From Pseudomonadota bacterium (lineage in GTDB: Bacteria > Pseudomonadota > Gammaproteobacteria > Acidiferrobacterales > UBA6901): a DNA stretch of 64,000 nt. The notes under the pieces were generated by a model. It saw only the letters and a list, made by a program, of their open reading frames with translations. It did no database searches and was not told the DNA's origin. Of the stretch, positions 27,859 through 37,479 are shown one piece after another (the first letter of the stretch is position 1; each line of letters opens with the position of its first letter). The DNA is taken from positions 1 to 64,000 of the forward strand of contig JAJYEX010000001.1 of NCBI GenBank assembly GCA_021785515.1, given 5' to 3'. Position numbers and translations under genes: made by a program.

Positions 27859-28267
27859 GGCATCCACGTGCCGCGGGCGTGGCCTGAAATGGCGTTGCGC
27901 CGGGACAGTACTGGTCTGGACGTGGCGGCTGCATTTTTCAACGCTATTCGGGGTAATGATGCACCGATCGGACGGATAGGACGGTCCCGCCGGATATCCG
28001 GGATGACCAGCCTTCTTTCCGAAAAGCGGCTTCCGACAGGCTTGAAGTCGGCACGTTCGCTGTTTCAGCAGATATGCTGCTTACCGCTGCCTGCTGGACT
28101 TCGGCCAGGTCGTTGCCGCCTGAGCCTGCACTTCTCGACTGTGCACTGACCCGCGATTTCGGCACGGCTTGCGAAACGAGCCACCTGCTACGCCGGCATC
28201 GTCATCAAGACATAAAGAGGCAGACTAAGGTGATGCGCTGCGTTTGTATCAGAGTCAGGAGATACGA
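27859..28267. other. Gap between soxZ and soxB
   Basis: About 410 bp without a convincing gene. Short frames on both strands (27,868-28,149 forward; 27,944-28,165 reverse) lack family features. AGGAG at about 28,258 serves soxB. A separate soxB promoter may lie here, but I cannot point to one. Confidence 0.4.
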
Positions 28268-29995
28268 ATGAATTTAACGAGGCGTGATTTCCTACAATTG
28301 ATCGGGGTGGCCGGTTTGGCCGGATTTTTCTCTCCGGGTGCCATTAGAGCGGGTTGGGGCGCAGACGGTGATCCGTACGAGATTCCGGATTTCGGCAATG
28401 TGACGCTGCTGCACATGACTGATTCTCACGCACAGCTTTTACCGGTGTGGTGGAGAGAGCCGGGAGTCAATATTGGCGTCGGTGCCGAATGGAACAAAAC
28501 GCCTCACATAGTGGGCAAGTGGAAGCTTGACTACTACGGCGTATCGGCGGACAGCCCGGAAGGGTACGCTCTGTCGTGCCTGGACTATGACGCGATGGCC
28601 AACAGATACGGGAAAATCGGGGGCTACGCGCACATTGCGAGCCTCGTAAAACGCTATCGCGATCACCTCGGATCGAGGGCCATTCTTCTGGACGGCGGGG
28701 ACTCCTGGCAGGGATCGGCCACGAGCCTTTGGACCCAAGCAGCCGACATGGTTGGCGCGCAGAATGTGCTTGGCGTCGATTATTTTACCGGGCATTGGGA
28801 GTTTACCTACGGCCAGGATCGGGTTGAATACCTGATAAAAAAGAAACTGAAGGCGAACTTCCTGGCGCAAAACGTATTTACCATCCCCTGGGGCGATCCG
28901 GTTTTTCAGCCTTACGCGATACACGAGACTGCTGGCAGGAAGGTGGCGATTATCGGTCAGGCCTTCCCGTTTACGCCCATCGCCAACCCTGCTTACATGA
29001 TTCCAAACTGGGAATTCGGCATCCATACCCGTCATATGCAGAAAATGGTTGACGAGTGCCGCCAAAAGCACAAGGCGGATGTCGTGGTTGTGCTGTCGCA
29101 TAATGGGGCAAATGTGGACAAAAAGCTTGCCTCTCTGGTTAGCGGAATAGACATCATATTCGGCGGACACACCCATGAAATCATGGGGCCGCGTCCCGTT
29201 AAGGTAGGCAAGACACTGGTGATCAATACCAGCACAAATGGAAAGATCCTTGCCCGATTTGATCTCGATGTCGGAAAAGGAAAACTCAAGGGATGGCGCT
29301 TCCACTATCTGCCGGTGATCTCCAACATGATCCCGGCGGACCAGGAGATGGAATCCTATATCCACCGGGCACGTGCACCGTACCTCGACAAGCTGTCCGT
29401 GCCACTGGCCACCACGGAGAGCCTCCTATATCGGCGCGATAACTTCAATGGAACATTTGATCAGCTTCTGTGCAATGCCTTGATCGACGAGATGGATTGC
29501 GAGGCCGCGTTTTCTCCAGGATTCCGGTGGGGCTACTGCAAGCTGCCGGGAGAAACCATTACCATGGAAGACGTGATGGCACAGACCGCCATAACCTACC
29601 CGAATGTGACGGTATCGGAATTTACCGGAACGCAGATCAAGAACATCATGGAACAGGTCGGCGATAACATCTTCAATAAGGATCCATATTACGTTCAGGG
29701 CGGCGATATGATCCGTGTCGGGAATATCCAGTACACATTCAATCCGGACGAAACAATCTACCACCGCTGCAGTGACATGATGCTGGGCGGCAAACCAATG
29801 CTACCGAACAAGAAATACAAGGTCGCAGGATGGGCATCGATGCAACAGGTCGAAGGAAAGCCGGTGTGGGAGGTATTCTCAAACTGGCTGCGCGCACAAA
29901 AACACGTGCGCGTTGAAAAAATGGACCTCCCGCGGCTCACCAGCAACATGCGCACTAACCACGGTATCGCATACCCCAAAAAATACCAGCTATGA
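28268..29995 (+). CDS. soxB: SoxB thiosulfohydrolase
   Basis: A 575-residue dimanganese enzyme that releases sulfate from SoxYZ-bound sulfane-sulfonate. A Tat signal (LTRRDFLQLIGVAGLAG) leads. Metal-site motifs of the 5'-nucleotidase fold are present: LLHMTDSHAQLLP, DGGDSWQGSA, DYFTGHWEFTYG and FGGHTHEIMG. The C-terminal domain supplies the substrate pocket. The ATG at 28268 has AGGAG seven bases upstream. Confidence 0.96.
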   Translation: MNLTRRDFLQLIGVAGLAGFFSPGAIRAGWGADGDPYEIPDFGNVTLLHMTDSHAQLLPVWWREPGVNIGVGAEWNKTPHIVGKWKLDYYGVSADSPEGYALSCLDYDAMANRYGKIGGYAHIASLVKRYRDHLGSRAILLDGGDSWQGSATSLWTQAADMVGAQNVLGVDYFTGHWEFTYGQDRVEYLIKKKLKANFLAQNVFTIPWGDPVFQPYAIHETAGRKVAIIGQAFPFTPIANPAYMIPNWEFGIHTRHMQKMVDECRQKHKADVVVVLSHNGANVDKKLASLVSGIDIIFGGHTHEIMGPRPVKVGKTLVINTSTNGKILARFDLDVGKGKLKGWRFHYLPVISNMIPADQEMESYIHRARAPYLDKLSVPLATTESLLYRRDNFNGTFDQLLCNALIDEMDCEAAFSPGFRWGYCKLPGETITMEDVMAQTAITYPNVTVSEFTGTQIKNIMEQVGDNIFNKDPYYVQGGDMIRVGNIQYTFNPDETIYHRCSDMMLGGKPMLPNKKYKVAGWASMQQVEGKPVWEVFSNWLRAQKHVRVEKMDLPRLTSNMRTNHGIAYPKKYQL

Positions 29996-30250
29996 CGCTA
30001 CGCCGGACCCAGACCGCAGCTGTCTACGGCCGACGCGTTTTGCGCAGTATCACGTGCCGCACGGAAGTTGCGCTGCATGTGATGCATTTTGGTACCCGGG
30101 CACGAGGCCGCACCAAAGGAACGGAAATGGGAACGTGATCCGGCGCGATCGCGCCTTCTTTGCGTCAACAACGGCCGTGCACGACTAACATCAGGAGCGG
30201 GACAGGGCCAAGACGCCGTGCTCAACAGCACACAGCGGCTTGGGACAATG

Positions 30251-30856
30251 CTATGATTTGGCTACTGCCCGCCACGCACATTCCCAAACCTCTTTCTCGT
30301 GACGATAAAGCGGTTCCTTGATGCGGCCCTCGATCCTGTGATGGATCATGCGGAGCGCCCCGCCAAACAGTGATGATACGGCAACCATCAGGGAAAGCTC
30401 CCGGATCTCTCCGCTGGCCATGCCCTCCTTGACCATATTTCTCATCAGCTCGAAGGGCTTGGCCGAACACACAGGCGTCTCGTCAGGAAGAAATTCCTGG
30501 AGCTTCGCACCCAGCATAAAAGCAATGGCTTCTGGTTCTTGCTCTGTCAGCTGAAACAATAGCTTGATAACTGCCCGGGAGCGCTCACGCAAGGCAGTGT
30601 GACGCACATTGATATCGGCCATTTCCCGGCTCATCCGGTCGATGTATGTGACATACAAGGCCTTTGCAATGCCTTCCTTGTCACCGAAATAATGATATAT
30701 GGACCCGATGCTGACACCCGACTCCTGCACAATGTCCTGAATTGGGGTGTTAAAGTAGCCTTTGTGCACAAACAGTCTTATTGCGGCATCGAGCACACGC
30801 AAACGCGTAGGCCGCGAATCTACAACTTCCTGAATATTCTTTTGTGCTGCTCGCAT
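30251..30856 (-). CDS. TetR-family regulator, likely reader of the dsrE-sox operators
   Basis: A 201-residue repressor. The N-terminal HTH is intact: RVLDAAIRLFVHKGYFNTPI then VQESGVSIGSIYHYFGDKEG. The C-terminal domain binds an unknown ligand. ATG 30856 has GGGGGAG eight bases upstream; a GTG at 30865 is poorer. It converges on soxB, and is the only regulator near two TetR-type palindromes at 25,927 and 26,197. No such palindrome lies at its own promoter. Confidence 0.85.
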   Translation of the reverse strand: MRAAQKNIQEVVDSRPTRLRVLDAAIRLFVHKGYFNTPIQDIVQESGVSIGSIYHYFGDKEGIAKALYVTYIDRMSREMADINVRHTALRERSRAVIKLLFQLTEQEPEAIAFMLGAKLQEFLPDETPVCSAKPFELMRNMVKEGMASGEIRELSLMVAVSSLFGGALRMIHHRIEGRIKEPLYRHEKEVWECAWRAVAKS

Positions 30857-30952
30857 ACGGATCACTCCCCCTTCCGAGAATTACGTCGCCTATCCGCTTT
30901 GCAGTGGTCTTAACCGCCGGCCAAAATACTGATTATCATATATAAAATTATA

Positions 30953-32500
30953 TCATGCTTTTTGCACAACGAGAGCACACAACGCAAACACCGACAAGGC
31001 TACGGCGAGCACCAAGGGGCCTACGATAGCGTGCGGCTCTTGCCCGCTCAGGACAAGTACGCCACATGCGACCAGGATGGCCATTGCCAGCCAGCCAAGC
31101 CGGCTGTTGGCAGCCGACATCTTGACACGGTACGAGCCCGCGCCCAACAAGAGCGTTGCGCCCACGAGGCTGACGATTCCGACAATTGCCCCGACCCAGA
31201 CAGGGTCGACACCCAAGACAAATTTCCGTGTCGAAAAGCCGCCCAGCACGTTCCAAAGCAGGCCGCTCCCGCTTCCCAAGCTCAGGGATATGACCGCAGC
31301 GCCCTTCTTCACGACAGGCCACGCCAGCAGCGCAATGGTTGGGGCGAAAATCGCTCCATTTCTGATAGTTAATGAAAACATCTGCCACCAGGCGAGGTGG
31401 TCTGGCCTCACCAACGCATAAGTCACGACCAATATCGCCTGGATCGGCAGACAGACCTGAACGCACAGCTTGGCCCGACTGCCGATTTCGCTGCCAAGAA
31501 GCGGATTAATTACGTCAGCTCCCATGCTCGATGCACCCGAAAACATCAGCGGGGCCGACCAGGCCAAGGCTGAAGCCCATACCGCCAGCGCCATGACGGT
31601 CGCAACCCCCTTCGGTGTGTAATGCAAGAAGAATTCAGGAAATGCGAGAATTCCCTGCAAGTGTCCATTGGCGGTAGCCGCCTTGACACAAACACCAATG
31701 ACGGCCGACAACACTGAGAAAATCCCGATCGATACCATGGCCCATCGTAACCCCCTGCATGCGATACGCCGATCAGATGCTGCCATCAGGATCTGGAACT
31801 CCGCCTGCGCACTGACGACAGCCAAAAGGTCGGAAAATATCCATACCAGAATCGTCGATACTCCGACTCCGTTCCACTTGATGTACCGGGCAGGAAGCAG
31901 GCTGGAGGCCAAACTGATCGGAACCGCATGGATCGAAAATGCCACTCCGACCAACAACCCGACGGTGATCATGATAAAATTTGCAATCTGCACGTACGCC
32001 AGCGCCCATATCCCTCCGTACAATATGTACGACAACATGACCGCAACCGTTCCCACCAACGTAATCAGAAGCCGCCACCCCGTGACGGACTGGATGAACG
32101 CTGCAGCCGCCAACACGTTCGCCATGGCAAATATCGGAAACGTCAGACTGAAAACCACCCCGGTAATACTGCCGGCAAGCGTACCGAAGCGTTTACCCAG
32201 AAGCCCGCTATTGGTTACGTAAGTCAACTTGGAGAATGGCGAATTCAGCAGAACACCGCCGGCAACGGCCATGATACCGACCCCGACTCCAAACCAGATT
32301 GCGGAGATTCCGAACAGGTAGGCGCTTTCAACTTCCACGATGAATATCCACGAACACCAAAGCGCGCTGATCATGAAAAAGACTTGCTTGGCGGTGAATT
32401 GGCGTCCGCCGGTTATGAAATCCAAATTGGCTGCCTTCCGGCGCCCGAGACGTCCGAGATAAACCAGCAATCCGGTGTAAATTAGAAGTAAAAGAACCAT
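30953..32500 (-). CDS. Sodium:solute symporter family (SSS) protein
   Basis: A 515-residue transporter with about 13 membrane helices. LYTGLLVYLG-type opening is followed by ITGGRQFTAKQVFFMISALW and GGIWALAYVQIANFIMITVG, as in the SSS (PutP/SglT) family. Na+ or H+ would drive uptake; the substrate is unknown. It lies upstream of the tetR gene on the same strand (97 bp). The ATG at 32500 has a poor ribosome-binding site; a TTG at 32554 would add 18 residues. Confidence 0.8.
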   Translation of the reverse strand: MVLLLLIYTGLLVYLGRLGRRKAANLDFITGGRQFTAKQVFFMISALWCSWIFIVEVESAYLFGISAIWFGVGVGIMAVAGGVLLNSPFSKLTYVTNSGLLGKRFGTLAGSITGVVFSLTFPIFAMANVLAAAAFIQSVTGWRLLITLVGTVAVMLSYILYGGIWALAYVQIANFIMITVGLLVGVAFSIHAVPISLASSLLPARYIKWNGVGVSTILVWIFSDLLAVVSAQAEFQILMAASDRRIACRGLRWAMVSIGIFSVLSAVIGVCVKAATANGHLQGILAFPEFFLHYTPKGVATVMALAVWASALAWSAPLMFSGASSMGADVINPLLGSEIGSRAKLCVQVCLPIQAILVVTYALVRPDHLAWWQMFSLTIRNGAIFAPTIALLAWPVVKKGAAVISLSLGSGSGLLWNVLGGFSTRKFVLGVDPVWVGAIVGIVSLVGATLLLGAGSYRVKMSAANSRLGWLAMAILVACGVLVLSGQEPHAIVGPLVLAVALSVFALCALVVQKA

Positions 32501-33182
32501 GCCAAAATTTAGCCTATCTTCGTTGAATCGGCGTGTCTGGCGGCACGTCGACAATCATTTCTTAATCTGGCGCCCCCGATGGAGAAGCAACCGGGGCAGT
32601 CAGCGTGGTTTCCTTGTTATTATGCTCATTCCGATTTGAACCTATAGAATAGCCACTCACCACCTTTGGTACTAGACCGTACTCGGGCAAGCAACAACGG
32701 ACTGCTGCTCACATGGACAAATTTTCTGGCTCTGCCGACTTTTATGTAAATTCGTGACGCATCCTCGCCAATTCGAGCCATTCTCAGGTAGAGTTCCAAC
32801 CGGGCAGGCGGGCATTTTTCAGAAATTAATCTGGATGCTGCAGGAACCCGGGACAGCTTGATGCCTGGGGTCTTTCTGGTCAAATTGCACATCTCCTGAA
32901 CCGCATCGACTCGGAAGATATGACGCTGGTTGGGGCTGAATGTTGCACGCTTCAACTTAGCGGATCGGCCATCATCCCGGAACCTTTAGGGAATACCAGC
33001 TGGATCGCCGCCAGGTGGACGCCTTTTTCCTTTGGTGTCTGTCATGCACCATTAAGCTGGCCGTGCGCAGCGAAATTTTTAAGATAAATTTGGTGCTCGC
33101 TTCCAGCAGCGATATCCTCTACTACACCCACCACTGAAAGGTCCGGCATGCTGCAGAGATCGCGATGGGTCCTGGTGCCCCG
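32501..33182. other. Non-coding region of lower GC
   Basis: About 680 bp between divergent genes. A reverse 109-codon frame at 32,626-32,955 exists, but it has no ribosome-binding site that I can see and no family feature. I leave it unassigned. Confidence 0.35.
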
Positions 33183-34070
33183 ATGACACTGATTACGGAA
33201 ATTGCCGCAGAAATTTCACAAGTCACCGGAAGCCGGTTTGACCCGCTCCGCAGGTCCTCCATCCCAGGGGGCTGCATCAACCGGACCGAAATTCTTGAAG
33301 GCCGCGGCGAACACTATTTTCTGAAGCTGAACACCCCCGAACACCATGAGATGTTCGCGGCAGAAGCGGCCGGACTTCGCGAGATTGGACGGACTGGCGC
33401 AATCCGCGTGCCAGCACCGATATGCTGGGGTGTTGCCGACGGACATTCTTACCTCGTGCTTGAGTATCTGGAGTTGGGCAGGGCCGATGCGCAGACGGCG
33501 AAAAAGCTGGGTTACGGTCTGGCGCAGCTGCACCAGATCCACAGCGAATGCTTCGGCTGGCACCGCAACAACACGATCGGAACCACCCCGCAGATCAACA
33601 CGCCATCGGCACACTGGAGCGACTTCTGGGGCCGGCAGCGCCTGCGTTTCCAGCTGGACCTTGCAGCGCGTAAGGGGTACCGAGGCTCTCTGCAGCGCGA
33701 TGGCGAGCGCGTACTCGCCGTTCTGCCCGCCCTGCTGGATGGTCATCAGCCGCAACCCTCGCTACTGCACGGAGACCTCTGGGGAGGAAACTACGCGGCC
33801 GACAGGAACGGGGAACCAGTCATTTTCGACCCTGCCGTCTATTTTGGTGATCGAGAAACGGATTTAGCAATGACAGAATTGTTCGGTGGGTTTCCTGCGG
33901 AATTTCAGGAGTCCTATCGGGAGCGGCTGCCGCTCGACAGCGGCTACCGGATACGCAAGAACCTCTATAATTTATATCACATCCTCAACCATCTTAATTT
34001 GTTCGGCGGCGGCTATCAGGCCCAGGCCGAACGCATGCTGGTCTCATTGCTTCAAACGGTAGGCGCCTGA
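33183..34070 (+). CDS. Fructosamine/ketosamine-3-kinase family protein
   Basis: A 295-residue kinase of the fructosamine-kinase fold, which phosphorylates sugar adducts on proteins so that they fall off. It carries IPGGCINRTEILEGRGEHYFLKLN near the N-terminus, the catalytic HGDLWGGNYA and FDPAVYFGDRETDLAM for Mg-ATP. ATG 33183 is favoured because family members begin close to this point; ATG 33165 is also in frame. No partner genes are adjacent. Confidence 0.9.
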   Translation: MTLITEIAAEISQVTGSRFDPLRRSSIPGGCINRTEILEGRGEHYFLKLNTPEHHEMFAAEAAGLREIGRTGAIRVPAPICWGVADGHSYLVLEYLELGRADAQTAKKLGYGLAQLHQIHSECFGWHRNNTIGTTPQINTPSAHWSDFWGRQRLRFQLDLAARKGYRGSLQRDGERVLAVLPALLDGHQPQPSLLHGDLWGGNYAADRNGEPVIFDPAVYFGDRETDLAMTELFGGFPAEFQESYRERLPLDSGYRIRKNLYNLYHILNHLNLFGGGYQAQAERMLVSLLQTVGA

Positions 34071-34747
34071 GCGGTTCAATGAACCCTACGGCGTATTCCA
34101 CCCTTGGATCCCCTCACTTTTAGTTGCTGCGAGAAGTGGCGTCAGGCACCGCGCGCCCCGATCTAAGCGCGGATCAGTACATTCTCGAGCCGGGCAGTCC
34201 GGCCTTGCGGACTTTGTCGCTTGCGGAAGGTGGTCATTGGTCTCCTGCCATAGTTGAACTGTGGCAAGAAGCCGAGGTAGATTCGGCGATAACCCGTTGA
34301 TTGCTAATGGTTCCGGTGCGCAGACTCGAACTGCGGATCTACTGATTACGAAGTGCATCAGGGCACTTTTGGCGTCTGCCCCTTTTCATGAAAGTTCGCC
34401 ATAACAGTATGATTTTATTGTTGAATATGGTTAGTTTGTGTTAGGCCTGATTAGCCCGTTTTAGCCAAAAACTTGGGCCAAGTGGACCAAAAATTTACGA
34501 CGTCAGACCGGCACCCAGTCGGAGTTGCGCTCACCCCCGACGCACCCAGCCCACTCTTCCGACAAACTGCGGCGAAGTTCTGCTCCGCTACGCACCGAGC
34601 GCTTCTGATCCGCAGATCGGAAGCGCTTCCTCATGCCCTCCGCGGTCCAAAAACCTCGAATTGGCAAGGATCTTGGCCAGTATTCTAGCCTGTTTCGCCA
34701 TTGCGCTCCGCCACAATTGATAGTGAATGGAACGCAGAGCGTTATGT
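34071..34747. other. Junction region with a tRNA-derived repeat
   Basis: About 680 bp with no complete gene. It marks the switch from core genes to accessory DNA and contains repeat copy 1 (34,313-34,352). The rest is AT-richer and shows nothing I can name. Confidence 0.5.
34313..34352 (-). repeat. tRNA-3'-end repeat, copy 1 (att-like)
   Basis: On the reverse strand this 40-bp block reads as the 3' half of a tRNA: anticodon-loop-like TTCGTAATCAG, a T-arm with TTCGAGT, and the acceptor 3' strand. Just outside it the sequence continues into ACCA. It matches copies 2 and 3 at all but one base. No 5' half of a tRNA adjoins it, so it is a fragment of the kind left by tRNA-targeting integrases. 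Confidence 0.7.
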
Positions 34748-34849
34748 ATGAATACCATCGACACTCCGGGTGGACCACCTAGCCGACGGATCTACACCGT
34801 CGCGGAGGCGGCCGCCATTATTGGTATCCACCGGATCACGCTGCCGTGA
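34748..34849 (+). pseudogene. Truncated excisionase-like HTH fragment
   Basis: A 33-codon reading frame ending RRIYTVAEAAAIIGIHRITLP. This is the start of a MerR/AlpA-type helix-turn-helix (xVAEAAxxxGIHRxTLY), cut off where it meets the 3' end of higA. It is probably a relic of an integrative element's excisionase. Confidence 0.45.
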
Positions 34850-35129
34850 GCCGCACTTTGCTGACCTTGGCCAGATTGACGTGCCGCTTGGCCTGCCAAA
34901 GATCATAGGCGTACTGCATGGCAAGCCAGCTTTCGGGTGAACGTCCGAGCGCCTTCGAAAGGCGCAGCGCCATCTCCGGGCTGATGCCGCTCGTACCCTT
35001 CAGGATGCGATTGAGCGTGGACGCCGCCACACCGAGCTTGACTGCGAGCTCCCGGCCGCTGAGTTGGTTAGGCTTGAGATAAACGTCCACAATGAATTCA
35101 CCGGGATGGGGAGGGTTATGCATAGCCAT
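34836..35129 (-). CDS. higA: HigA antitoxin
   Basis: A 97-residue XRE-type antitoxin. It begins MAMHNPPHPGEFIVDVYLKP, the HigA hallmark, followed by the HTH LAVKLGVAASTLNRILKGTS. It neutralises HigB and represses the operon. The toxin gene comes first and the two overlap by 4 nt (ATGA), which is typical of higBA. A palindrome in the promoter is its probable operator. Confidence 0.93.
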   Translation of the reverse strand: MAMHNPPHPGEFIVDVYLKPNQLSGRELAVKLGVAASTLNRILKGTSGISPEMALRLSKALGRSPESWLAMQYAYDLWQAKRHVNLAKVSKVRLTAA

Positions 35130-35407
35130 CAGTGATAGTCCTCATAGCCCAGAACGTAAGCGTTTCCACCCTTGAATTCGAAGGTCAATCGCCAGTTCCC
35201 ATTGACCCACACGGACCAGCGGCCGCGTTCAGAGCCTTTCAAGGGGTGAAGACGAAATCCCGGGATGTTTATGTCTTCGATCGTGCAGGAAGTATCCAAA
35301 GCAGCCAACAGCATGCGAAGGCGCCTAGCATGACCGGGTTGGATTCCCGCCGCACTACCCGACTCAAAGAACTTCCTGAGCCCCTTGTGCCGGAACGATA
35401 GAATCAT
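35129..35407 (-). CDS. higB: HigB toxin (RelE-like mRNA interferase)
   Basis: A 92-residue toxin of the HigB/RelE fold, which cleaves mRNA on the ribosome. It shows FRHKGLRKFFESGSAAGI, RLRMLLAALD and the C-terminal GRWSVWVNGNWRLTFEF. ATG 35407 lies only six bases beyond a TATAAT box and has no ribosome-binding site, so the message may be leaderless. A TTG at 35413 would be inside the promoter. Confidence 0.92.
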   Translation of the reverse strand: MILSFRHKGLRKFFESGSAAGIQPGHARRLRMLLAALDTSCTIEDINIPGFRLHPLKGSERGRWSVWVNGNWRLTFEFKGGNAYVLGYEDYH

Positions 35408-35413
35408 AATCAA

Positions 35414-35442
35414 ATTATAGCATGTTGCGCATCGCGCAACAA
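35414..35442 (-). promoter_or_regulatory. higBA promoter
   Basis: On the reverse strand, TTGTTG (35442-35437), a 17-bp spacer and a perfect TATAAT (35419-35414). The start point falls at or next to the higB ATG. Confidence 0.65.
35423..35441. promoter_or_regulatory. Probable HigA operator
   Basis: A 19-bp palindrome with perfect 8-bp arms (TGTTGCGC and GCGCAACA) around ATC. It fills the spacer between -35 and -10 of the higBA promoter, the expected place for autorepression. Confidence 0.65.
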
Positions 35443-35619
35443 AGTCAGGTCAATCGTTCAGGAGTGCCCGAGCAAACCCCCGGGGAAGGAAGGATTCCTT
35501 CGTCACCCTGTCGGCACCCCCGGCACTGACAACCATATCGGTGAGGCTGGACAGATGACGGATCTGGCCTCCAGGTTCGCAGATCCGCAGGAGTTCCTGA
35601 TCATGTCGCGGGAACACCG

Positions 35620-35966
35620 GATCGGCTTCACGGGTGTTTTGGATCATGGACAACGGCTTCTCGCACCGCAGAGAAGTCTGCATCAGGCGCTTGCAGCGAC
35701 GCTGGCCCACGACCATCCCCGTGCATACGCCCATGCACGCCAGTTCGCTCAATCAGGTCGAGGTGTACTTCTCGATCGTTCAGCGCAAGGCGCTCACGCC
35801 CAACAACTTTCGCTCCCTGGCTGAACTCAAGGATCGCCTGTTGCGCTTCCAGGATCACTACGGTGCCGTTGCTCACCCTTTCCAGTGGAAATTCACTTGC
35901 GAGGACTTGAAGACGCTGCTCTCCAAGGTCCAAATGCATGAAAAAATCTTCCCCAAGGCAGCCTGA
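35620..35966 (+). pseudogene. IS630-family transposase C-terminal fragment
   Basis: The frame carries SLNQVEVYFSIVQRKALTPN, the last catalytic segment (Glu of DDE) of IS630-type transposases, and the tail DHYGAVAHPFQWKFTCEDLK then TLLSKVQMHEK. Upstream pieces (VFWIMDNGFSHRREVC) are weaker. The N-terminal two-thirds is absent. It differs from the remnant at 23,725, so at least two IS630 types have been present. Confidence 0.75.
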
Positions 35967-36760
35967 CAAATACGTCACCGAACTTACGGGCTACAGTACT
36001 AAGCAACCCGAAACAGCCGGATGCCCGCACACGACACCTCGACCCGCTATGGTCGTGATTGAACTGACCTTCACTAATTATCTAAATTACTTGCTTGTAT
36101 GAGTATCGCCCCTGGGAATGGACACGGCTTCCTTAACATTCACGGGTCGCAAGATGCCATCGGACTCAGGCGGCTTTGCGCGGTTTTAGATGACCCGAGA
36201 CTTCAATTGCTTGTGAGTAATTCCTCATCCGGCACCGAAATAATGTCCTTTAAATAGTGTGCCTTTTATGGATTGTCTTGCCGCATTCAGATCTTGACTT
36301 ATTCTAAACTCCCAGCGTACGGTGCTGTCAGGAAGAGGAGCGGTCGCGGCATAAAGTTAATACAGACCTATAAGGTCGGCCCCGCGATCAGAAACCGGAA
36401 TACCCGGTCACGGCCGATTTCGATCAAGAAGGCCTCCGGACTCCGATAACAATCAGTTGAAGGATCCGCACGGAGGAGCTCGGCATGCGCACGCAGGCTG
36501 GGGTGAGGAGCAGGGTTGTTTTTTGCGTCGTTCGACAGTTCTTCTTTAGTTCATTCCAATCACCTGTTCATCCGTACTCCCCCAGGCGGAATGCGCTGCA
36601 GGAAAGTGCGCCCGCGAGCCTCGGGCGCAATACCCAGATGCGGCACAAATCGGATCCCGGCCACCGTGGAGGCATTGCACAAGTGGATGGATCGATACGA
36701 GGCATCAATGGATGCGCTGCCAAGGCTGGCGTGCTCGACAGCCGCGGGCGGAGGATTCGC
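35967..36760. other. Intergenic region with no assigned gene
   Basis: About 790 bp. A 52-codon frame at 36,098-36,256 exists but has no recognisable features. GGAGG near 36,749 serves the next gene. Otherwise nothing stands out. Confidence 0.35.
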
Positions 36761-37465
36761 ATGAAGGTTCAATTGCTGGTTTCGGATTGGTGTGCGTCCT
36801 GTCGTCAGGCGGAGATGGTGTGGCGCGAGGTGTCGGAGGAACGCGACTTCGAGTTCAGCGTGGCGCACCTGGCGCAGCCGGAAGAAAGAGAACTCGTCAA
36901 CCGGTTACATTTAAAGGCGATCCCGGCTCTTGTGGTCGATGACAAGCTGGTGGCGGTCGGCTTCCTGAATAAGCGACAGGCGCTGGATATTGTTGCGGCG
37001 GTGCCGCCCAAGACGGTCTCGCGCATGCGCCACGTCGGGCTCGGCATGTCGTTGAGCGGACGGGGGGCAGTGTATTCTTCCATGCTGTACCTTATCGCTG
37101 CAGGCGGCTTTCTGGCGTTCAATGGCTTATTATTCCTGAGTGGCTTCGCGCGCGTTGCGCCTCTGCACCTATTTACCCTCGGTTTCCTGACGTTTCTTGT
37201 CTATGCCCTTGCCGAACACATGCTTCCGCGATTCACCAGTAACCCGATCCGCACGGGTGCGATGGTCTGGTGGCAGCTCGGAATGGCGATTGCCGGAGTA
37301 TTGGCGATGGTCGCCGGATCTGCATCCGGGCTGCGCTGGCTTGCGCTCGCGGGGGCGGCTTCCGCCTTGCTTGCGCTGCTGTTGTTTGTCTTGCGCATAT
37401 GGCCGGTACTCTGGCCGCAAAGCCGGGAAATGGTTGCAGACAGGCAAAGCGGTATCCGTGCCTGA
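36761..37465 (+). CDS. Thioredoxin-fold domain fused to a four-helix membrane domain
   Basis: A 234-residue protein. Residues 1-80 have a thioredoxin/glutaredoxin-like fold: MKVQLLVSDWCASCRQAEMV with a CASC redox pair, and a cis-Pro in KAIPALVVDDKLV. Residues 105-225 hold about four helices, including PLHLFTLGFLTFLVYALAEHMLPRF, which has a His pattern like NnrS or heme-copper-associated membrane proteins. It lies upstream of cyo but on the other strand. A role in oxidase or copper assembly is only a guess. GGAGG precedes ATG 36761. Confidence 0.65.
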   Translation: MKVQLLVSDWCASCRQAEMVWREVSEERDFEFSVAHLAQPEERELVNRLHLKAIPALVVDDKLVAVGFLNKRQALDIVAAVPPKTVSRMRHVGLGMSLSGRGAVYSSMLYLIAAGGFLAFNGLLFLSGFARVAPLHLFTLGFLTFLVYALAEHMLPRFTSNPIRTGAMVWWQLGMAIAGVLAMVAGSASGLRWLALAGAASALLALLLFVLRIWPVLWPQSREMVADRQSGIRA

Positions 37466-37479
37466 GACGTCGCGCGCAG

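Noticed and set aside
32626-32955. A 109-codon reverse frame.
   Set aside because: No ribosome-binding site, no family feature and low similarity in composition to nearby genes; kept as intergenic.
36098-36256. A 52-codon frame starting MSIAPGNGHGFLNIHGSQDA.
   Set aside because: No recognisable family and no clear ribosome-binding site.
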